Positions 25,604-34,544 of a stretch of DNA of 64,000 bases are shown piece by piece. Under the pieces are notes generated by a model. The model did no database searches and was not told where the DNA came from. It worked only from the letters and a program-made list of their open reading frames with translations. Numbering within the stretch: the first letter of the stretch is position 1; each line of letters opens with the position of its first letter. This stretch comes from CALMUP01 sp035327305. Lineage in GTDB: Bacteria; Verrucomicrobiota; Kiritimatiellia; CAIVKH01. The DNA is taken from contig DAOLDL010000006.1 in the NCBI GenBank assembly GCA_035327305.1, positions 1 through 64,000 of the forward strand. The letters run 5' to 3'. A program made the translations under genes and the position numbers.

Positions 25604-27145
25604 ATGCTACCTAATTTCATATTGCCGCTGATCGGCGTTATCATTGTGGTGTTCATTGCCTTTTACGGTTTCACCACCCAGGGATATTTTGTCCACCTTA
25701 GCCTGCTTGTGGCGCCTATTTTCGTGTTTCTGGTCAATCAGCCCAGCATCTGGTTTATTCTGATTCTTGCCGTATCCCGCAGTGGGTTGATTTTCCCCGG
25801 CCTGCCACAAGGCCTTCAAGTTGCGCACGTTTTAATGTTTGGACTTACCGCGTTGCTTTTCGCCCGGAACATCATTGAAAAAAAATCACGGGGAAAACGC
25901 GATCTGTCCGATTATTTCCTTATTGCTTTCATCGCGGTAATTCTGATCACCGCCATGACCCGGGGATTCGGTTTGCGTGCGCTGGGAAGCGGTGGCTGGG
26001 GAGGAATGAGTTACATCAAGCTTTTCATCACCTCTTCATTTCTATTGATGGTTAAATCCCTGCATATAACCGATCGCCAATTTCAAAAGGCCCTTTACGC
26101 GATGCTGGTGTTAAGCACATTGCCGGCCTTGTCGCAAATCGTATTTACATTCAGCGGAGGCAGAATTTACCACCAGTACATGTTCATTGAAGCGTATGTC
26201 GGCGGATTGATCAGTTCGCTTCAGGCCGCCGAGGGAGGAGGAACGATCCGTTTGCACATGCTGGGTTCCGTAGCCATGATCGTGATGATGATCGGCATGA
26301 TTCTTATTCCCAACAAGGACATAGTCACCCGGACCCTGCGGATCATGACCATCATTTTAGCCATCGGGCTGGCGGCATTGTCTGGATTTCGCGGGCAAAT
26401 TATTACCATTATCGGCACACTCATCCTGATTACCTTCCTTCAGGGTTCCGGAAATTATGCCCGCCGGTCCATGATGCTGTTGGGTGTGGGGCTTGTAGGA
26501 CTACTTCTGTTGTATCCGATGATTCCATTTCTACCAGCCTCCATGCAACGGTCATTCTCATGGCTTCCCTTCGCCCCGATTCCCTGGGACATCAAATATG
26601 AGGCAAACTATTCCGCCACGACCCGTTTTCTGGTGTGGGAGATGGCCTGGAAGGAAATTCCGCAATACCTGCTGGTCGGAAAAGGTTTTATTGTTAATCC
26701 AATGGACGTGATGGCGCTGACCGTGAGGCAGGATTGGGCGCTTAGCGCCTTTATCAGTCACAACTATCACAGCGGACCGATTTCCCTGCTTCTTGACACC
26801 GGGTTGTTCGGATTCCTGTTCGGCTCGTTGTTTTTGATCACCACATGCGTGGAAATGTTCAAGCGCCTGAAACATGTGGTCGGTCCCCCGATTCTCCGGC
26901 GCGCCTACATATTCTTTTTGGCATCGCATCTATTCATGGTGCCTTCGTATTACATAATATTTGGCGATGTGAAGGAGTCGTTCCCGTTTATATTTGTAAA
27001 TCTCGCGGTCATGAATGTTCTGTATAATTCGGCTCTGCAGGGAAGCCGCAAGGATTCTTCCGCATCAACCGAAGAGCAACATGTTCCGTTACGCATGTCC
27101 GAACGGGTACGTGTGAATTCCGTTTATTCGTCAAAACGGGGTTGA
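25604..27145 (+). CDS. O-antigen polymerase/ligase-like membrane protein
   Basis: A 513-residue polytopic protein with about 12 predicted helices and a large extracytoplasmic loop between residues 310 and 390 that contains ATTRFLVWEMAWKEIPQYLL and VGKGF. This topology, with a WEMAW...GxGF loop, matches Wzy/WaaL-type (PF04932-like) proteins of polysaccharide loci. Placed between glycosyltransferase genes, it is the best candidate for the Wzy polymerase that joins repeat units in the periplasm. Primary sequence conservation in this family is low, so polymerase versus ligase cannot be decided. A 94-bp spacer with no obvious signal separates it from the next gene. Confidence 0.72.
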   Translation: MLPNFILPLIGVIIVVFIAFYGFTTQGYFVHLSLLVAPIFVFLVNQPSIWFILILAVSRSGLIFPGLPQGLQVAHVLMFGLTALLFARNIIEKKSRGKRDLSDYFLIAFIAVILITAMTRGFGLRALGSGGWGGMSYIKLFITSSFLLMVKSLHITDRQFQKALYAMLVLSTLPALSQIVFTFSGGRIYHQYMFIEAYVGGLISSLQAAEGGGTIRLHMLGSVAMIVMMIGMILIPNKDIVTRTLRIMTIILAIGLAALSGFRGQIITIIGTLILITFLQGSGNYARRSMMLLGVGLVGLLLLYPMIPFLPASMQRSFSWLPFAPIPWDIKYEANYSATTRFLVWEMAWKEIPQYLLVGKGFIVNPMDVMALTVRQDWALSAFISHNYHSGPISLLLDTGLFGFLFGSLFLITTCVEMFKRLKHVVGPPILRRAYIFFLASHLFMVPSYYIIFGDVKESFPFIFVNLAVMNVLYNSALQGSRKDSSASTEEQHVPLRMSERVRVNSVYSSKRG

Positions 27146-27239
27146 TTACCCTGAATGAATAAAGCATGGCCGCCAGGCAATTTCATATGTCGGCAGAGCA
27201 AACACGATTTACGTTAACCGACGAAACAAGGTCTACTTT

Positions 27240-29801
27240 ATGCTCCGCATCGCATTCATAGCGCCGTACCCCCCCTCCGCCGTATTGCCGTCTGAATTAA
27301 TAAAGCCGAAATATCGTTCCGGTGAGCATCCGGCAACCTGGGTTCGAACACTTAGCGAGGCGCTGATTCGTCATGACGAAGTCGAGTTAAGGGTTTTCTC
27401 GGACAATCGCGGCGTTACACGTACGCATCGCGTCATCTCCAATGGCGTTGATTATACATTTGTACCCAAAATAGAGCCTATTCGAACGGACCCGATTCAT
27501 GGGTATCTGCCCGGAGCACGTCGCATGCGGCGCGCGATGGCGGACTTCAAACCGGACATCGTACAAGGCTTCGGGATTGAGGGCGGTTGTGGAAGCATTG
27601 CCACGCTGTTGCCGTACACCAGCATCGTGTTCATTCAGGGTATCATCGAAAAAACCATCGAATTCCGAAATATTTCCCCACTTCGACTGGCATCTTATAT
27701 CCGAAACGAACGAAGCGTACTGTTCCGTGGTCATGGTTTTATCGCGGAAACCGCTTTTGCCCGCAACTGGGTCAGTGGACACAATCCAAAGGCACACGTC
27801 CAAATCATCCCGCATGCCATGGACATGGCATTTCTTGCCAATACACCGACGTTCACCGATCCCAACCTGCTTTGTGTCGGTTCGTTGAACCGGATAAAGG
27901 GGCCGGACACCGTAATCCGGGCATTTGCACGCCTTGAACAACCGGACGCCCGCCTCCTGATGGCGGGTGATGGATTCTTGCGTACCGACCTGGAATCACT
28001 GACCCGCGAACTCAACATCGAACATCAGGTGATATTTCTCGGACATCAAAGCCGCGATCAGTTGCTTTCGATCATGTCCACCTGCCGCGGCCTGGTGCTG
28101 GGATCGCGCATGGACACATCGCCGAATGTCGTAACCGAAGCCCATGCCGCCGGCTTGCCCGTCATCGGAACCAGGACGGGTGGCATACCGGACATGATCA
28201 CGGACGGCAGTGACGGTTTCCTCGTGGCGGTGGATGACGACGAAGCCATGGCGGTGTGCATGCGCAACATCCTGGATCAACCCGGACTGGGGGAAAAACT
28301 CGGACAACACGGACGGGAAAAAGTGAAGATGCTGAACGATCCCGATCGCATCGCCCGGGAACATGTCGATTTCTATCGGGAAGTTTTGCGACGTCAGTCG
28401 TTGCAGAAAATGCGAAGCAGAGGCGGCGTTCGTCAACTTGCCCAGCAACCGATTGTGAGAAAAGTGGCGTCGGTAGTCCCCCTCTCATTACGTATGGGAA
28501 ATAAATACTGGTGGTGGCTGAAGTTTCTTAAAGCGTCACAACACTGGAGCAAGGACCAGATTACGGAATGGCAATTCCGAAGGCTTCGCGAAATGCTGGA
28601 CTTCGCCTACCGGGAAACGGACGGCTATCGTCAGCTATACAAGGCCGCCGGTATAACTCCCGAAGACATTCGTAGTCCCGATGATTTCCGGCATGTCCCT
28701 TTTGTGACCAAGGAAATGATACGCGACAATCTGGAAGGTTTCAGCAGTCGCCACCCTCGTCGTCGTTATGGAACAACCGGGGGATCAACCGGCATACCTT
28801 TTGGATTTTATCATTCCAATGAAGCCCGCCAGATAGAAAACGCATTCATGCATAGTTGTTGGTCATGGGTCGGCTGGAAGCTCGGGACGCAATCCGGCAT
28901 ACTGCGGGGCGGTTATGTGGGCTCACCGGAATCCATATCCCAATACGATCCCTATCTCCGCGAATTGCGCCTATCGTCATACTTTCTCACATCAGCCACA
29001 TTGCCCAAATACGTTGAGGCAATAAAAAGCCGGGGCATCGCGGTACTGCAGGCTTACCCGTCATCGTTGAATTTATTCTGCGACCTGCTTCGCCAGAATC
29101 CGGGCACGGAAACGCCACCTTTGCAACTCATTCTGCTAGGCTCGGAAAACATCTACGATTGGCAAATGGAAAAATTTCGCGCCACGTTTCCCCGCGCCAC
29201 GATTTTTGGTTGGTACGGGCAATCCGAACAGGTCATCCTTGCGCCCTGGTGTGAAAAAAACACCCGCTACCATGCCCGCCCCTTTTATAGTTATACGGAA
29301 CTGCTAAACGATAACAACGATCCGGTATCCGACGGCGAGGAGGGTGAACTGGTGGGCACGAATTTTCACAATCTGCATACGCCATTTATCCGGTACCGGA
29401 CGATGGACCGCGCAGTGCGAGGCGGAGCCTCCTGCCCGGACTGCGGACGTCAATTCATGGTATTGGATCGTATTATCGGACGCGCCCAGGAGGTCATTGT
29501 CACAAGCGCCGGACGTTACATTTCGATGACGGCGATCAACATGCACGACGAGTTGTTTGACGGTATCCGGCAGTTTCAATTTTACCAGGACAGCCCGGGA
29601 CACGTTACATTCAAGTATGTGCCATCGCCCAACCTGACGCGCGACGCCCCCGCGCGTATTCGCGAAAAACTCAAACAAAAACTTGGAACCGATGTTCAAT
29701 TAACCATGAAACATGTCAGCCAGATCCCGCGTACACGATCCGGCAAATTCCGCTTTCTGGATCAACGGCTGGAAATAAGCTATGGAGACCGCGATACGTG
29801 A
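27240..29801 (+). CDS. Fusion of family 4 glycosyltransferase and CapK/phenylacetate-CoA-ligase-like domain
   Basis: An 853-residue two-domain protein. Residues 1 to about 385 form a GT4 glycosyltransferase (GGCGSIATLLPYTSIVFIQG; LLCVGSLNRIKGPDTVIRAF; PNVVTEAHAAGLPVIGTRTG with the donor-binding E-x7-G block). Residues about 430-853 resemble CapK/PaaK adenylate-forming enzymes: the P-loop-like YGTTGGSTGIPFGF (near 510), a GSENIYDWQMEKF stretch, IFGWYGQSEQ, and the C-terminal RTRSGKFRFL lysine region. CapK-type genes occur in capsule loci and may activate acyl or amino groups, but usually as separate proteins. No frameshift or internal stop separates the halves. Its stop overlaps the DUF362 start (GTGA). 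Confidence 0.86.
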   Translation: MLRIAFIAPYPPSAVLPSELIKPKYRSGEHPATWVRTLSEALIRHDEVELRVFSDNRGVTRTHRVISNGVDYTFVPKIEPIRTDPIHGYLPGARRMRRAMADFKPDIVQGFGIEGGCGSIATLLPYTSIVFIQGIIEKTIEFRNISPLRLASYIRNERSVLFRGHGFIAETAFARNWVSGHNPKAHVQIIPHAMDMAFLANTPTFTDPNLLCVGSLNRIKGPDTVIRAFARLEQPDARLLMAGDGFLRTDLESLTRELNIEHQVIFLGHQSRDQLLSIMSTCRGLVLGSRMDTSPNVVTEAHAAGLPVIGTRTGGIPDMITDGSDGFLVAVDDDEAMAVCMRNILDQPGLGEKLGQHGREKVKMLNDPDRIAREHVDFYREVLRRQSLQKMRSRGGVRQLAQQPIVRKVASVVPLSLRMGNKYWWWLKFLKASQHWSKDQITEWQFRRLREMLDFAYRETDGYRQLYKAAGITPEDIRSPDDFRHVPFVTKEMIRDNLEGFSSRHPRRRYGTTGGSTGIPFGFYHSNEARQIENAFMHSCWSWVGWKLGTQSGILRGGYVGSPESISQYDPYLRELRLSSYFLTSATLPKYVEAIKSRGIAVLQAYPSSLNLFCDLLRQNPGTETPPLQLILLGSENIYDWQMEKFRATFPRATIFGWYGQSEQVILAPWCEKNTRYHARPFYSYTELLNDNNDPVSDGEEGELVGTNFHNLHTPFIRYRTMDRAVRGGASCPDCGRQFMVLDRIIGRAQEVIVTSAGRYISMTAINMHDELFDGIRQFQFYQDSPGHVTFKYVPSPNLTRDAPARIREKLKQKLGTDVQLTMKHVSQIPRTRSGKFRFLDQRLEISYGDRDT

Positions 29802-31288
29802 GTAAAATAGCCATAGGCACGACCATGGCACGTTATTGCAACGCGCCACCCTATCACCCGGATACGCGTTATCCGGAATCGCCCATGGCCGCGACTTCCG
29901 GAACACCCAATCCAGCCTACCAACTGTTTCGCAAATTGCTTATTGATCTTGAATACGACGCTCACAACGCCGGACGGCCGGAATGGAATCCGCTCGGACA
30001 TGTCATTCGGCCCGGAAACACCGTGGTTATTAAACCGAATTTTGTCCTGCATGAAAACGGGTCGGGCGGCGATCTTTTCGCCGTAATCACGCATCCGTCA
30101 ATTCTCCGGGCGATCGCAGACTACGTCTATCTGGCGCTCAAAGGCCGGGGCCGCATCATCATTGCCGACGCGCCGCAAATGGATTGCTCCTGGGACCGGC
30201 TTTCAGCACGGCTCCAACTTGATGATGTTCAACGCTGTTACCGTGAATATTTGAACTTCAACCTTGAAGTCATGGATCTCCGCACCTTTGAACTTATTGA
30301 CGCCGGCCAGCCGGCCTATGCGGGAAACAGGCGTGCCAGACCCGGAGATCCTTCAGGTAGCGTCACGTTTGACCTCGGTACCCAAAGCGCTTTTCACGGC
30401 ATTCCATCAGAGAATTTCTACGGAGCGGACTACAACCGGCGGGAAACCATCGCCCGCCACCACGACGACGTCCACCAATACGAAATATCCAAAACCATCC
30501 TGTCGGCCGACGTCATAATCAGCGTCCCCAAAATGAAGGTACACAAGAAGGTTGGAGTCACCCTGAACTTGAAGGGATTGGTCGGCATCAACACCAACAA
30601 GAATTGCCTGATTCATTATCGCCTGGGAACACCCAGTTCCGGAGGCGATCAACTTCCGGATGGCGCCGACAAAACCGACACTGCCATGATCCGCAGTCAA
30701 CGCAAATTGTTCGACATCCTCCTTTCACGACAGACCTGGTGGTCGGACATCCTTTACAAAACCTGTCGTGGAATGTACCGCGCATTGATAAAGCCTTTCC
30801 GCCCCATTTCGACGGAGTCCCGATTGCTCGATGCGGGAAATTGGTACGGCAACGATTCGGCATGGCGTATGACATCCGATCTGGCCGCAATTCTTTTTTA
30901 TGGGGATCGCCACGGCAACCTCCATAAAACAATGCAACGAAAAATATTCTGCATTGTGGACGGAATCATCGCCGGCGAAAACGAAGGACCGCTTGCCCCC
31001 GACGCAAAACCGGCCGGCATTCTGGTAGCCGGCGAAAATCCATTGGCAGTTGACATCGCCACCGCTCGCCTGATGGGATTTGATCCACTCAAAATAAAAT
31101 CCTTTGCAATTCGCAATTCCAATGTCTGGAATTTCGGCGTGCAGGATTTCCAAGGTCTGGATATTTTGCTGGATGGCAACCATGTGCCGTCCCCGGAGTT
31201 TTTCTCTCCCGAATGGAAATGCCCTGTTCCTCCGTTTGTTCCGCACCCCGGATGGATTGGCCATATTGAACTGAATACACAACCGTGA
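29798..31288 (+). CDS. DUF362 domain protein
   Basis: A 496-residue cytoplasmic protein of the DUF362 family. Signatures: TVVIKPNFVLHENG (near residue 76), GRIIIADAPQMDCSWD, and ADVIISVPKMKVHKKVGVTL followed by NLKGLVGI, the PKxKxH...TxxxKNxxG block of the family. The C-terminal part ends DIATARLMGFDPLKIKSF, also typical. Unlike many members it has no CxxC ferredoxin-type clusters. It starts with GTG overlapping the fusion gene stop by four bases. Members are frequent in exopolysaccharide loci but no reaction has been settled; a related truncated copy begins at 20278. Confidence 0.86.
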   Translation: MSKIAIGTTMARYCNAPPYHPDTRYPESPMAATSGTPNPAYQLFRKLLIDLEYDAHNAGRPEWNPLGHVIRPGNTVVIKPNFVLHENGSGGDLFAVITHPSILRAIADYVYLALKGRGRIIIADAPQMDCSWDRLSARLQLDDVQRCYREYLNFNLEVMDLRTFELIDAGQPAYAGNRRARPGDPSGSVTFDLGTQSAFHGIPSENFYGADYNRRETIARHHDDVHQYEISKTILSADVIISVPKMKVHKKVGVTLNLKGLVGINTNKNCLIHYRLGTPSSGGDQLPDGADKTDTAMIRSQRKLFDILLSRQTWWSDILYKTCRGMYRALIKPFRPISTESRLLDAGNWYGNDSAWRMTSDLAAILFYGDRHGNLHKTMQRKIFCIVDGIIAGENEGPLAPDAKPAGILVAGENPLAVDIATARLMGFDPLKIKSFAIRNSNVWNFGVQDFQGLDILLDGNHVPSPEFFSPEWKCPVPPFVPHPGWIGHIELNTQP

Positions 31289-31307
31289 TTTGGAAACGAG
31301 TACGATC

Positions 31308-32396
31308 ATGAAAACAATTGCTTTGCTGGCCGGCGCCCGACCGAATTACATGAAAATTTATCCGCTCTGGCGGGAAATAACCGAGCGGCACGCCGATCGC
31401 TTTAAACCCGTGATCATACATACCGGCCAGCATTACGACCCCTTGATGAATGATATTTTCTTTTCCGACCTGGGGATGCCGAAACCGGACCATTTCCTTG
31501 GCATCGGCTCCGGCACACATGGCGTGCAAACCGGGAAAGCCATGGTCGCACTCGAAGAACTATTCATGAAACAACGGCCCGACATACTGGTGGTTGTCGG
31601 TGACGTTAATTCAACCGCGGCCGGCGCATTGGTGGCGGTCAAAATGGGTATCCCGGTCGCCCATGTGGAGGCTGGCCTTCGTAGCGGCGATCGCTCCATG
31701 CCGGAGGAGATCAACCGGCTGGTCACCGACGCGATCAGCGACCTGCTGTTGACTCCAAGCGAAGACGCGAACATGAATCTTCTCCGTGAAGGAATTGCTC
31801 CGGAAAATATTCATCTGGTCGGCAACATCATGATCGACAGCCTGATTCAGTTGCTTCCGAAAGCGCAGGAAAGCGAAATCTTGAAACAGTTGTCGTTGCC
31901 GGAAAAAGGTTATGTGGCCGTTACCCTGCATCGACCATCCAATGTTGATGATCCGGACACACTGTTTCGCATCCTGCGTGAACTGGAAACGGTTGCGAAA
32001 CATTTCCCGGTTGTGTTCCCCATCCACCCGCGAACTCGCAAAATACTGGACGCCCATCCAAATCAATGGACGAACACCAAATTAATATTCATCGACCCGC
32101 TCGGTTATACCGACTTCCTGCGCCTTGAGTCTGCCGCCGCACTCGTGATTACAGACTCCGGCGGCATTCAGGAGGAAACCAGTTACCTGGGAATACCCTG
32201 TCTTACGTTAAGACAAAACACTGAACGACCCGTCACACTTTCGCAAGGTACAAACCGGTTGGTAAACCCGACCTCGGAATCGTTGGCGGAGTTATCACTG
32301 GATGCCATCCGGAATCCCCGGGCGCCAAAACAAATACCGATGTGGGACGGGCAAACCGCCGGACGAATTATGGAGATACTGGAGAAATTGCCATGA
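31308..32396 (+). CDS. wecB: UDP-N-acetylglucosamine 2-epimerase (non-hydrolysing)
   Basis: A 362-residue enzyme interconverting UDP-GlcNAc and UDP-ManNAc. Family motifs: AGARPNYMKIYPLWRE at the start (GTRPE-like), THTGQHYD as IHTGQHYD, VVGDVNSTAAGALVA (usually GDTxSTxAGALAA), HVEAGLRSGDRSMPEEINR, VTLHRPSNVDD, and ITDSGGIQEETSYLGIPCLT with the UDP-binding SGG and E residues. The ATG at 31308 is chosen over an upstream TTG. It overlaps the next gene's ATG by four bases. It implies that ManNAc or a derivative (for example ManNAcA) is a precursor, which fits the WecG/TagA-type glycosyltransferase at 41871. Confidence 0.95.
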   Translation: MKTIALLAGARPNYMKIYPLWREITERHADRFKPVIIHTGQHYDPLMNDIFFSDLGMPKPDHFLGIGSGTHGVQTGKAMVALEELFMKQRPDILVVVGDVNSTAAGALVAVKMGIPVAHVEAGLRSGDRSMPEEINRLVTDAISDLLLTPSEDANMNLLREGIAPENIHLVGNIMIDSLIQLLPKAQESEILKQLSLPEKGYVAVTLHRPSNVDDPDTLFRILRELETVAKHFPVVFPIHPRTRKILDAHPNQWTNTKLIFIDPLGYTDFLRLESAAALVITDSGGIQEETSYLGIPCLTLRQNTERPVTLSQGTNRLVNPTSESLAELSLDAIRNPRAPKQIPMWDGQTAGRIMEILEKLP

Positions 32397-34531
32397 AGCA
32401 GGTATTGCAGGATCGCAAGTCGGGTCGTGTCAACGTGGTGGAAGTTCCCGAACCGCAACGCGGCGAAGGCCAGCTTCTGGTTCGCGTCCACGCATCCGTA
32501 ATCAGTGCGGGCACGGAAAGCGCGATGGTGGCCGCAACCGGACGCTCATTGCTACAGCGCATTGCCGACAAACCCGATTTGATTCTTAAAGGAATCGAAA
32601 CCGTCAAGTCACGGGGGATCAGCGGCCTTCGCAATCAAATTGAAGGTAAATATGCCGGATACGAAGCGTTGGGATACAGTTGCGCGGGGGTGGTAATGGA
32701 AACAACCACCGACGCATCAGGCATAATCGCCGGAACCCGCGTTGCTTGCGGCGGCATTGGGTATGCCAATCATGCTGAAGTGATTTCTGTTCCCCATCGT
32801 CTTTGTGCAATCGTACCGGAAAATGTAGACGATGAAACCGCCGCCTACACCACCATCGGAGCAATCGCCATGCAAGGTGTGCGCCAGGCATGCGTGTCGC
32901 TGGGCGAGCACGTGGTGGTCATCGGGCTTGGCCTGGTCGGCTTGCTAACCGTTCAACTGTTACGTGCCGCCGGTTGTACCGTCACCGGGGTGGACACGTC
33001 GCCCTCCGCGCGAAACCGTGGTTTAGGGTGTGGTTGTCGGAATGCGGTGGATCCGGCCTCCGCCCACGAAACCGTCTTGCAAGCGACACGCGGAATCGGC
33101 GCCGATGCGATACTGATATGCGCGTCCACAACATCAAACGATCCGGTTGCGCTTGCCGGCGAACTTTCCCGGTCGCGCGGTCGCGTGGTGATGGTTGGCG
33201 CAACCGGCATGGAAATTCCCCGCGAACAATACTTCCGCAAGGAGTTGAGTTTTACATTATCGCGATCCTACGGCCCGGGAAGATACGATACAACATACGA
33301 AGAGGAGGGCGTTGATTACCCTGTAGACTTTGTCCGCTTCACTGAACAGCGCAACATGCAGGCCTTTCTTGACCTCGCCGCAACGGGCGCAATATCAATC
33401 AAGGATATCACCACGCATCGTTTCGCTTTGGATTATGCATCCGGGGCCTACGAACTGCTCTCTGACCGCAACACGGACCGAGTGGGCATTCTTCTGGAAT
33501 ATCCAAAACCCACTTCGCCTGCAAAATTGTCACGATCTGTACAACCCACACCTATCGACAAAATTGGAGTGAGTTTCATAGGAGCCGGCAATTATTCGGA
33601 AAATGTTCTATTGCCTGGATTACGGGCAATTGATGGCATTTCGCTTCGATGCGTGGCGACGCGGCAATCCGCACACGCGGAATCGGTGGTCTCGAGGTTC
33701 AGCTTTGCCTATTCAGCTACGGATGCCGAAAAAGCAATTGCCGACAATGGCACGCAAGCTGTTTTCATCGCCACCCACCATGATACACATGCGAAATACG
33801 CCATCTCCGCACTTGCGGCCAACAAGCAGGTGTGGGTGGAAAAACCCTTGGCATTGACCCTGGAGGAATTGGAACAGGTGTCGCAAGCAATGGAGCAATC
33901 TTCCGGGCGCCTGGTCGTTGGTTTTAACCGCCGCTTCAGCCCGCTCATTCAAAAACTTAAATCCAAATTGCCGGCGGGAAGCCCCGTCATGATTAACTAT
34001 CGCGTCAATGCCGGGCGCTTGCCTCCTGATCACTGGACGCAAAACCGGGACACGGGTGGAGGGCGACTGATTGGCGAAGGATGTCATTTCATTGATTTGA
34101 TCTGTCACCTCGCGGGATCCGAGCCGATCATGGTTTATGCAACCGGAATTAAAAGCGAAAGAATTGATCTGCCCGCTGAATCCAACTTCGTGGTTTCCAT
34201 AACGTTTCGCAATGGCTCTGTCGGACAAGTCGTATACGCTTCTGAAGGCGCATCGTCGCTTTCCAAAGAACGGATGGAAGTTTTTTCCGGCGGTCTTGCC
34301 GCAATCCTGGAAGACTATCGAACGCTCAACATTTATCGCGGCAACGGCGAAGAGTCATTCAAGTTGAAGCATCAGGACAAAGGCCAGCAGGCCATGTTGC
34401 GTGCATTTATCGACAGCCTGCGTGGCAAGGGGGAATTTCCCATGACCAAGCAGGAGGTTCTCACATCCAGCCGCGTAACCCTGCTGGCCCAACAAAGCCT
34501 GGGCGATCACAAAGTCCTTCACGTCAACTGA
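32393..34531 (+). CDS. Bi-domain oxidoreductase: MDR alcohol dehydrogenase plus Gfo/Idh/MocA
   Basis: A 712-residue fusion. Residues 1 to about 375 form a medium-chain dehydrogenase/reductase with NAD-binding VVVIGLGLVGLLTVQLLRAA; the usual structural zinc cysteines are absent. Residues about 395-712 are a Gfo/Idh/MocA oxidoreductase: IGVSFIGAGNYSENVLLPGL, HDTHAKYAISALAANKQVWV followed by EKPLAL (the EKP motif), and GEGCHFIDLICHL. This architecture recurs in exopolysaccharide loci next to heparinase-like genes, as here (35828). It probably oxidises or epimerises a nucleotide sugar or a uronic acid; substrate unknown. ATG at 32393 overlaps wecB by four bases. Confidence 0.9.
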   Translation: MKQVLQDRKSGRVNVVEVPEPQRGEGQLLVRVHASVISAGTESAMVAATGRSLLQRIADKPDLILKGIETVKSRGISGLRNQIEGKYAGYEALGYSCAGVVMETTTDASGIIAGTRVACGGIGYANHAEVISVPHRLCAIVPENVDDETAAYTTIGAIAMQGVRQACVSLGEHVVVIGLGLVGLLTVQLLRAAGCTVTGVDTSPSARNRGLGCGCRNAVDPASAHETVLQATRGIGADAILICASTTSNDPVALAGELSRSRGRVVMVGATGMEIPREQYFRKELSFTLSRSYGPGRYDTTYEEEGVDYPVDFVRFTEQRNMQAFLDLAATGAISIKDITTHRFALDYASGAYELLSDRNTDRVGILLEYPKPTSPAKLSRSVQPTPIDKIGVSFIGAGNYSENVLLPGLRAIDGISLRCVATRQSAHAESVVSRFSFAYSATDAEKAIADNGTQAVFIATHHDTHAKYAISALAANKQVWVEKPLALTLEELEQVSQAMEQSSGRLVVGFNRRFSPLIQKLKSKLPAGSPVMINYRVNAGRLPPDHWTQNRDTGGGRLIGEGCHFIDLICHLAGSEPIMVYATGIKSERIDLPAESNFVVSITFRNGSVGQVVYASEGASSLSKERMEVFSGGLAAILEDYRTLNIYRGNGEESFKLKHQDKGQQAMLRAFIDSLRGKGEFPMTKQEVLTSSRVTLLAQQSLGDHKVLHVN

Positions 34532-34544
34532 CCCATTCTCCGGC

